Below, piece by piece: positions 58,339-64,000 of a stretch of DNA of 64,000 bases. The notes under the pieces are model-generated. The model had not been told where the DNA came from and did not search any database. It was given only the letters and a program-made list of their open reading frames with translations. The position numbers were made by a program, and so were the translations under genes. The stretch comes from Deltaproteobacteria bacterium (GTDB taxonomy: Bacteria > Myxococcota_A > Polyangia > Polyangiales > Polyangiaceae): NCBI GenBank assembly GCA_016218915.1, contig JACRCQ010000077.1, forward strand, positions 124,001 to 188,000, given 5' to 3'. Each line of letters begins with the position of its first letter. The stretch's first letter is position 1.

Positions 58339-59796
58339 ATGACCAGCCCGCTTGCTCATCTCGAACCCGCATACCTGTGGAAGCACTTCGACCAGCTTCG
58401 CCAGATCCCTAGGCCTTCCCGCAAGGAAGAGCGTGTGATCGAGCACGTCAAGAAGTGGGCCGCCGAGCGAAAGTTCGAGGTCCGCCAGGATGCCGTCGGC
58501 AACATCTGCGTCGTCGTTCCCCCTACCCCAGGCCACGAAAAAGCCAAGATCGTCATCGTCCAGGGGCACCTCGACATGGTCGCCGAAAAAGACAAAGCCA
58601 CCACGTTCGACTTCGACAAAGACCCGATCGAGGTCCGCGTCGACGGCGACTGGGTCGTTGCCGATCACACCACGCTTGGTGCCGACAACGGGCTCGGAAT
58701 CGCTGCCGCCATGGCCAGCGTCGATGATCCCTCGGTCGTTCACGGCCCCCTCGAGCTGCTCTTCACCATCGATGAAGAGACCGCGCTGACCGGCGCGACG
58801 CACCTCGACGGCAGCATCCTGAAGGGACGCACGCTGCTGAACCTCGACTCCGAGGAGGACGGAGCCGTGTTCGTGGGATGCGCCGGCGGCTGCACGACCA
58901 CCACGAAGTTCGACCTCGTGCGCGCACCTGCGCCCGCCGGCTACAAGGCGCTGCGCGTGGAAGTCACCGGCCTCAAAGGCGGCCACAGCGGCCTGGTGAT
59001 CCACGAGAACCGCGGCAACTCGCTCAAGATCCTCGCCCGCGTCCTGCAGCAGTGGATGGGCAAGGTCGACGTCCTGCTGCACGCGATCGAAGGCGGAAAC
59101 AAGCACAACGCCATCCCCCGCGAGGCGTCGGCCGTGGTGCTCGTCCCAGCATCGTTCGTCGAAGATGGGCGGAGCGCTGCCGCTGCCATGCAGAAGAAGG
59201 TGCTCACCGAGATCGCCACGATCGATCCTGGACTCGAGATCAAGATCAGCGAGGTGGCTGAAGCGATCGCGAAGCCCGCGAACGCGGAGTGCACCCGGCG
59301 CTTCGTGCGCATGCTCATCGGTCTGCCCCACGGCGTCATCGCCATGAGCCGCGACCTCGCAGGCCTCACCGAGACCTCGACCAACCTCGCCGTGATCCAG
59401 AGCGACGATGCAGCCGTGACCATCACCACCTCGAGTCGATCCTCGGTCGAGGCTGCGCTGCGCTTCACGCTCGATCAGCTCAATGCGGTCATCGAGCTCG
59501 CAGGCGGGAAGTGGTCCGAGTCCGGCGGCTACCCTGGCTGGCAGCCCAACATGGCCTCGCCTCTGCTCAAGGCCTGCAAGAGCGTGTTCCACGAGCTTCG
59601 CGGAAAGGACCCGCACGTCACGGCCATCCACGCTGGCCTCGAGTGCGGCATCATCGGCGAGAAGCTCGGCGGCGCAGACATGATCTCCTTCGGCCCGCTG
59701 CTCGAAGGCGTCCACGCCCCGGGCGAGCGCGTCAACATCCCGTCCGTCGCGCGCTTCTGGGACTTCTACAAAGCCGTGCTGCGCAGCCTCGCGTAG
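58339..59796 (+). CDS. pepD: Aminoacyl-histidine dipeptidase (PepD)
   Basis: A 485-residue M20-type metallopeptidase. VQGHLDMV (His, Asp ligands), TTLGADNGLGIAAAM, FTIDEETALTGATHLD (Glu) and IHAGLECGIIGEKLGG are the PepD signature motifs. It hydrolyses dipeptides such as carnosine-type X-His substrates. The ATG at 58339 has a GGAGG site. It is divergent from the M49-like gene, with 238 bases between. It fits a peptide-use role with the OPT transporter. Confidence 0.95.
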   Translation: MTSPLAHLEPAYLWKHFDQLRQIPRPSRKEERVIEHVKKWAAERKFEVRQDAVGNICVVVPPTPGHEKAKIVIVQGHLDMVAEKDKATTFDFDKDPIEVRVDGDWVVADHTTLGADNGLGIAAAMASVDDPSVVHGPLELLFTIDEETALTGATHLDGSILKGRTLLNLDSEEDGAVFVGCAGGCTTTTKFDLVRAPAPAGYKALRVEVTGLKGGHSGLVIHENRGNSLKILARVLQQWMGKVDVLLHAIEGGNKHNAIPREASAVVLVPASFVEDGRSAAAAMQKKVLTEIATIDPGLEIKISEVAEAIAKPANAECTRRFVRMLIGLPHGVIAMSRDLAGLTETSTNLAVIQSDDAAVTITTSSRSSVEAALRFTLDQLNAVIELAGGKWSESGGYPGWQPNMASPLLKACKSVFHELRGKDPHVTAIHAGLECGIIGEKLGGADMISFGPLLEGVHAPGERVNIPSVARFWDFYKAVLRSLA

Positions 59797-59827
59797 CTCT
59801 CAACCGCAGAGGCACGCCAGCCGTGCC

Positions 59828-60298
59828 CTACACTCCCATCATCTTGCCCAGCCTGTGCGACAGCTCGCCTCCCGGCGTGTGCCGCGCTGCGAGCTCCTGC
59901 ACCCGGCGGACCATCTCGATCACCTCCGTGTGCGGCACAGGCATCGCTTCCGTTGCGCGCGCACAGAAGAACGTTCGGCACCCGATGGGACGCGCCTCGT
60001 AGATGGAGCAACGACCGCTCCGATCGAGCAGCGCGCAGGTCCGCTCGTCGCGCACCCCTGTCCCCTCGAGCGCCAAGGCCTTTCGCTTGTCGCGCAACGG
60101 CCCTCCCCGCTTCTGGATCGCCTTGAGCACGGCGAGATACTCGATCGAAGTCACATACGGCTCCACGCCCGTCAGCCCGAACCGGCAGCACTCGGTCGAA
60201 GCCGGACACGTCCAGCCCGCGAACTTGGCATCGACCTCCTGGTAGATCGCTTCGAGCTCCGCGAGCAGCGCATCTTCAGGTCGCTTCGCTGCGCTCAT
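59828..60298 (-). CDS. YkgJ-family cysteine cluster protein
   Basis: A 156-residue protein. WTCPASTECCRFG (about 29-40), CALLDRSGRCSIYEARPIGC and FFCARA form the YkgJ zinc/iron cluster pattern. It is a metal-binding protein of unclear role, often next to small enzyme genes. It overlaps the FAH-family gene stop as ATGA, so both are co-translated. Confidence 0.85.
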   Translation of the reverse strand: MSAAKRPEDALLAELEAIYQEVDAKFAGWTCPASTECCRFGLTGVEPYVTSIEYLAVLKAIQKRGGPLRDKRKALALEGTGVRDERTCALLDRSGRCSIYEARPIGCRTFFCARATEAMPVPHTEVIEMVRRVQELAARHTPGGELSHRLGKMMGV

Positions 60299-61068
60299 GC
60301 TCCCTCCCGCCGCACCGTCACACGCAGCGTGCCCAGGCTCTCGATCTCGATCTCGAACACGTCGCCATCCACCAGAGGTCCCACGCCCTCCGGCGTGCCG
60401 GTGGCGATGAGATCTCCGGCCTCCAGCGTCATCGCCTGGCTCAGATGCGATACCAGACGCGCCACGTCGAAGATCATGTCGCGCGTGTTGCCGTCCTGTC
60501 GCGTCTGGCCGTTCACGCGCCCTCGGATCGAGAGCGCACACGGATCCACGCCGGCAACGATGTCAGGGCCGACAGGGCAGAAGGTGTCGAACCCCTTGGC
60601 GCGCGACCACTGCCCGTCGCTCTTCTGGAGATCCCGGGCCGTGATGTCGCCCACGATCGTGTAGCCGAGCACGTGCTCCATCGCGCGCTCGACCGGAATC
60701 CGTCGCCCCTTCTTTGCGATCACCACGCCGAGCTCGGACTCGTGCTCCACCCGGCTGCTCTCCGGCGGGAGGATCACGACCCCGCCGGGATCGAGCAACG
60801 AAGAGGTCGGCTTGAGGAACAGCAGCGGCTCCTTGGGAAGCTCGCCCCCCATCTCCTTGACGTGCGCGTGATAGTTGCGCCCGATGCACAGGATCTTGGA
60901 AGGCGTCACTGGGCACAGCCGCGTCGTCTCAGCGCTGGGCTGCACGACTCCCGTCTCTTTGCCGCCCAGCCACGGCGCCGCATCCTGCACGCGCAAGCTC
61001 TCGCCGTCCACGCGGGCAAACACTGTGGATCCGTCACGCAGGGCAAAACGTCCGTAGCGGGTTGTCAT
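60295..61068 (-). CDS. Fumarylacetoacetate hydrolase family protein
   Basis: A 257-residue protein. KILCIGRNYHAHVKEMGG, PLLFLKPTSSLLDPGGVV, VEHESELGVVI (Glu ligands), GYTIVGDITARDLQK and DLIATGTPEGVGPL match the FAH domain of 2-keto-4-pentenoate hydratase and similar enzymes. It splits or hydrates 1,3-diketone-like acids with a divalent metal; the exact substrate is open. It is coupled to the YkgJ gene. Confidence 0.9.
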   Translation of the reverse strand: MTTRYGRFALRDGSTVFARVDGESLRVQDAAPWLGGKETGVVQPSAETTRLCPVTPSKILCIGRNYHAHVKEMGGELPKEPLLFLKPTSSLLDPGGVVILPPESSRVEHESELGVVIAKKGRRIPVERAMEHVLGYTIVGDITARDLQKSDGQWSRAKGFDTFCPVGPDIVAGVDPCALSIRGRVNGQTRQDGNTRDMIFDVARLVSHLSQAMTLEAGDLIATGTPEGVGPLVDGDVFEIEIESLGTLRVTVRREGA

Positions 61069-61108
61069 GGTTGGGTCTCCGTCTGTTCCTGCATCCCCGA
61101 GACGCTGC

Positions 61109-62140
61109 TCAGTAGGTTGCCATCGGCGTCGGCATGAACAGCAACACGAACAGGATGAGCGTTCCAATGGCGATTGCAGTGCGCACTGCTCCAAGCTTGC
61201 CGGGGTCGGTCGGCGGGTGGACCCGACCGATGACGCTCAGCAGCACGAACCACACGAGCCAGAACGCCGAATTGCCGATCGTCTGGCCCAGGTTCTCGCT
61301 CCACCGACCGGTCTTGATGTGAGGCAGGAGGTTCATCAACACGTTGAAAGCCACCAGCAGCGGCAACGCGGCGTGAACCCACTTCGCGATGCGATCATGC
61401 GCGCGCCCGAACAACGCGTGGGCAATGTGCCCGCCGTCGAGCTGCCCCACGGGCAAAAGATTGATCATCGTCACGAACAACCCGGCCCAGCCCGCCAGCG
61501 CCACAGGGTGCAGGAACACGTCGCTGCCTTCCGGTATCACGCCGAAGATGAGCCGCTTGATCAGCCAGTAGAGAAGGCATTGCCCTTCCTGAATGCCAGA
61601 CCCGCTCACAGCGTGCACGTCCGAGTGCAGCAGCCCCCAGATCAGCACCGGTACCGCAACGACCATCCCTGCGATCGGTCCTGCTGCGCCGACATCCAGG
61701 AGTACCTTGCGCGACGCGATCCTTCCGCGCATCCGGATCACGGCGCCCATGGTGCCGAACGGCGGCACCGGCATCGGGATGAAGAACGGAAGTGATGCTG
61801 GCACGCGGTGGATGCGCGCCGCGATGTAGTGGCCAAACTCGTGGGCCAACAGGATCGACAGGAGCGGCACCGCGAAGATCCACCCTTGCAGCACGATCTT
61901 CCACGACGCGGTTCCGCGCAGCAGGGCTGTCCAGGAAAGATCGATCGGCTCGCTGACTGCCCATTGCGCACCGACGTGAAACACGGTCAGCACCGTCAGA
62001 ACGAACATCACGATGTTCACGACCGGCGACGTCGGAACCTGCGCGCGCTGCTCGACGCTGTCTCCGGCCTGGACGATCGCTTTGTCCGCGCCTGGTGGCT
62101 CGAAGACCGAGGGGACCCTTGGATCGGAACGATCAGGCAT
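61109..62140 (-). CDS. Site-2 (M50) membrane metalloprotease
   Basis: A 343-residue protein with about six membrane segments. The zinc motif HEFGH is in LLSILLAHEFGHYIAARIHR (near 101), and NLLPVGQLDGG (near 249) carries the third ligand. This is the layout of S2P proteases that cut within membranes, without a PDZ domain. The substrate is unknown; in bacteria such proteases often release anti-sigma or regulatory proteins. It is 40 bases upstream of the FAH-family gene. Confidence 0.9.
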   Translation of the reverse strand: MPDRSDPRVPSVFEPPGADKAIVQAGDSVEQRAQVPTSPVVNIVMFVLTVLTVFHVGAQWAVSEPIDLSWTALLRGTASWKIVLQGWIFAVPLLSILLAHEFGHYIAARIHRVPASLPFFIPMPVPPFGTMGAVIRMRGRIASRKVLLDVGAAGPIAGMVVAVPVLIWGLLHSDVHAVSGSGIQEGQCLLYWLIKRLIFGVIPEGSDVFLHPVALAGWAGLFVTMINLLPVGQLDGGHIAHALFGRAHDRIAKWVHAALPLLVAFNVLMNLLPHIKTGRWSENLGQTIGNSAFWLVWFVLLSVIGRVHPPTDPGKLGAVRTAIAIGTLILFVLLFMPTPMATY

Positions 62141-62227
62141 CTCGACCCAACTTGGAGCTGCAAGCGTGTTTCGTCATCGGGCTCTCAAGATGGCGCTGCC
62201 CGCGCAAAGTGCAAATGCCCGTCCGCA

Positions 62228-62869
62228 TCAACGACGCAAAGCCTCCACCAATCGATCGAGCTGCATCCCGATGTCCGCGTCGAGGCCGCCCTGCCCGGTC
62301 ACAACCTTGATCGACCCCGCCGCGCAGGATTCGTCCTGCTCGAACCGCAACGCTGCAGCCGCAACGCCCAGCTCCTGCGCGTGGCCGCGAAGCACCTCGA
62401 GGTCCGCGGCGCACGCCCGGACCGTGATCGCTTCCGCGTGCCAGAAGTGAGAGATCGCCTCTCTCGCGATCGGCACGAGCATCTCTGGAGCCGCGCGGAG
62501 CTGATCGTGCAGCAGCCGTTCCGCAAGCAGACGCGCGATCTCGAGGATGCGCTCCGTGGCTTCGACGTCAGCCTTGGCTTCCCGCACCCGCTGGACAGCA
62601 AGCGCTGCCGCGGCGTCTTGCCGCGCGGCCTCCTCGGCGCGCTGCCTCGCGCGCACGTACTGCTCTTCAGCTTCTGCAGCCGCGCGTTGAAGCATCTCCC
62701 GCGCCGCTTCTCGCGCGCTCTGCACCAGGCGCTCGGCTTCCGCGGCGCTGTCGATCGTCTCCCGGCGCACGACGCGGGCCCGGCCGGCATCGACCGTCGC
62801 TGGGCCCTGCCCACCACGTAGCGATGCGGCCGGTGCACCACGCAGGATCCTGGCCTTCGGCAGGCTCAT
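62228..62869 (-). CDS. FliH/SctL-like coiled-coil protein
   Basis: A 213-residue protein. It has a long Ala/Glu/Arg-rich coiled coil (about 40-120, AEAERLVQSAREAAREMLQ) and a C-terminal globular part (about 125-213) with ITVRACAADLEVLRGHAQEL and QGGLDADIGMQLDRLVEALRR, as in FliH, SctL and V-ATPase E-type stator subunits. No ATPase or other type III secretion gene is visible in the window, so the assignment to a flagellum- or T3SS-like apparatus is tentative. It is coupled to the next gene by ATGA overlap. Confidence 0.65.
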   Translation of the reverse strand: MSLPKARILRGAPAASLRGGQGPATVDAGRARVVRRETIDSAAEAERLVQSAREAAREMLQRAAAEAEEQYVRARQRAEEAARQDAAAALAVQRVREAKADVEATERILEIARLLAERLLHDQLRAAPEMLVPIAREAISHFWHAEAITVRACAADLEVLRGHAQELGVAAAALRFEQDESCAAGSIKVVTGQGGLDADIGMQLDRLVEALRR

Positions 62870-63102
62870 CGAAGCCCCCAGTCCCCGAGGTCGATCGCGA
62901 TCGACGTGAGGATCGAAGAGAGCATTCGAGCGCGCTCTTCTCGCGAGCCTGTGCACAGCGCGCGCTGCAATCCCTCAACCAGACTCTTTCCCGCAGCGGG
63001 CTCGAGCAGCGTGCCCAGGTCCACGCTCGAGCCTTGCAACACCACCAGCATGGCTGCTGCTGCCCGAATCGTCTGCTCCGATGCCCCGGGGTTCGTGCTC
63101 AC
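62866..63102 (-). CDS. Small helical protein coupled to FliH/SctL-like gene
   Basis: A 78-residue protein starting with GTG 63102. It is a helical protein without membrane segments (IRAAAAMLVVLQGSSVDLG, LLEPAAGKSLVEGLQRAL). It overlaps the FliH/SctL-like gene as ATGA, so the two are likely translated together and may form part of one complex. No family is recognised. A longer frame to 63477 exists but has an Arg-rich, coding-unlike head. Confidence 0.55.
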   Translation of the reverse strand: MSTNPGASEQTIRAAAAMLVVLQGSSVDLGTLLEPAAGKSLVEGLQRALCTGSREERARMLSSILTSIAIDLGDWGLR

Positions 63103-63121
63103 GACGCGTCCGGCTCCCGGT

Positions 63122-63385
63122 CTATTCCGGCGGAGGGCCGACCCGCCTCTTCCTCTTGTTCTTTCGCATGCCAGGATCTGGCTCCTCGGTCGGATCCGGA
63201 TCCTTCGGCGTCTCGTCTTCGTCCTCGATCGCTGAAGGAGCCGAGGCCGCGGGCAGCGTTGCAGGGCGATAGGTCGAAAGGTCGGCAGAGGACGGCTCCA
63301 CAGGAGGCGGGGTTTCGCTGCTGCTACCACCGCACGCAGCGGCGAGCAGCAGGAGACCAAGTGTGAGCAAGAGCCGAGCGAGCAT
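63122..63385 (-). CDS. Small lipoprotein
   Basis: An 87-residue protein with a clear signal and lipobox (LLLAAAC, Cys18). The body is Pro/Ser/Glu/Asp-rich and disordered-looking, and the C-terminal 15 residues are strongly basic (RKNKRKRRVG). No domain is recognised. It ends 19 bases before the small coupled gene on the same strand, so it may share its transcript. It may be a minor component of an envelope complex (inference). Confidence 0.6.
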   Translation of the reverse strand: MLARLLLTLGLLLLAAACGGSSSETPPPVEPSSADLSTYRPATLPAASAPSAIEDEDETPKDPDPTEEPDPGMRKNKRKRRVGPPPE

Positions 63386-63513
63386 GCGTTTTCTCCAGGC
63401 GCAGGCCATCGGTGGGCTGCAGGTGCCGGTCGAACCCGCCGACCATGGCTCGTCTTGCGGGTTTCGACAAGGCCCATGCCCGAGCCGCGAGCGCTGTGCT
63501 AGCAGTCATGCCC

Positions 63514-64000
63514 ATGATCGGAAGGCTGACCGGTAGCGTTGCCCACGAAGACGCCGACGGAATCGTGGTTCTGGACGTCGGCGGCGTTGGCTATGAGGTC
63601 ATGGTGCCTGCGGGAACCATTGCGCGGGCTCGACTGGCAGGGGGAGGCGACGATCGGGTGACGCTCTGGGTCCACTCGCACGTGCGGGAGGACGCATTTC
63701 TTTTGTTCGGTTTTGCCACGTTCGCTGACAGAGCGGTATTCAGGACTTTGCTTGGCATTTCCAGCGTCGGACCGAGAACAGCGATATCCTTGCTGTCGTC
63801 CATCTCCAGCTCGGACCTGGCCCGCGCCGTGCAATCCCGCGATGCCGCTGCGCTCGTCAAGATCCCTGGCGTAGGCAAAAAGACCGCAGAAAGGCTCATT
63901 TTGGAGCTCAAGGACAAGCTGTCCACCATCGGCTGGCAAGTCGATCCGGCCGGGGCAGCCTCCTCGGTGGCGAGCCGGAGCTCGGGTCCGAAGTCCGCCA
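63514..64000 (+). CDS. ruvA: Holliday junction DNA helicase subunit RuvA (3' end beyond window)
   Basis: The first 162 residues are seen. MIGRLTGSVAHEDADGI starts the family, followed by VLDVGGVGYEVMVP, the OB-fold acid residues (LLGISSVGPRTAISLLSS) and the helix-hairpin-helix pair (LVKIPGVGKKTAERLILELKDKL). It works with RuvB at branched DNA. An in-frame ATG six bases upstream (63508) is possible, but the family begins at MIGR. The end is cut by the window edge. Confidence 0.95.
   Translation, partial: MIGRLTGSVAHEDADGIVVLDVGGVGYEVMVPAGTIARARLAGGGDDRVTLWVHSHVREDAFLLFGFATFADRAVFRTLLGISSVGPRTAISLLSSISSSDLARAVQSRDAAALVKIPGVGKKTAERLILELKDKLSTIGWQVDPAGAASSVASRSSGPKSA

Noticed and set aside
62866..63477. 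Full 203-codon minus-strand frame
   Set aside because: The first 125 codons are Arg/Cys/Ser-rich and overlap the lipoprotein gene; only the part after GTG 63102 looks coding.

Overview
The window comes from a high-GC Gram-negative chromosome that is most likely from Myxococcota (Polyangia-like deltaproteobacteria). The support is indirect: many secreted lipoproteins with cysteine-rich or Gly/Ser-rich low-complexity regions, a MYXO-CTERM-like C-terminal tag, a TonB-dependent receptor carrying its own TonB C-terminal domain, a degenerate sigma54-activator-like protein, PilZ and roadblock-like proteins, and GTG starts with 4-base stop/start overlaps throughout. No 16S gene is present, so this assignment is an inference.

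Positions 1-8741 are the right-hand part of an integrated element whose left end lies outside the window. It abuts the 3' end of a tRNA-Leu(TAG) gene (8742-8823, minus strand) and has a tyrosine integrase next to that tRNA. It carries a tightly packed set of small phage-like genes (2-2495: a CxxC/HTH protein, an acidic protein, a 23-codon micro-ORF, an HTH protein, a sigma-region-4-like protein and an HGG-motif remnant). It then carries a lipoprotein, a minus-strand RHH / trypsin-like protease / zinc-ribbon membrane protein set, and a compact serine recombinase coupled to a second RHH protein. The integrase frame has no stop codon before the tRNA and stays open to 9709.

Positions 8861-30610 start with a SWIM-SNF2 helicase divergent from a DUF116 protein and a surface-repeat protein. 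A co-oriented block follows: ECF sigma factor, membrane protein resembling an anti-sigma factor, TonB/receptor fusion and lipoprotein (14100-18936). Next are a LysR regulator, a 32-bp palindrome, a degenerate AAA+ activator-like gene and poorly known genes. The stretch ends with a radical SAM protein coupled to a membrane protein, a DUF4442 protein, a DUF924 protein, an M29-like peptidase, TruA and an HtrA protease.

Positions 30749-53739 mix housekeeping genes (purC, proS, tatD, an RNase E/G gene with a long S1 insertion, a 2-oxoacid dehydrogenase E2, a PpiC-like isomerase) with secreted proteins (a Ser/Gly/Cys-repeat protein with a C-terminal tag, a cysteine-module lipoprotein, a CxxCH propeller lipoprotein) and membrane transporters (an MMPL-type RND protein and a MATE protein).

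Positions 53789-64000 hold what looks like a peptide-use neighbourhood: an OPT peptide transporter, a PqqD-like protein, an M49-like metallopeptidase lipoprotein and a PepD dipeptidase. YkgJ, FAH-family and M50 protease genes follow, then two coupled genes including a FliH/SctL-like coiled-coil protein, a small lipoprotein, and the 5' part of ruvA.
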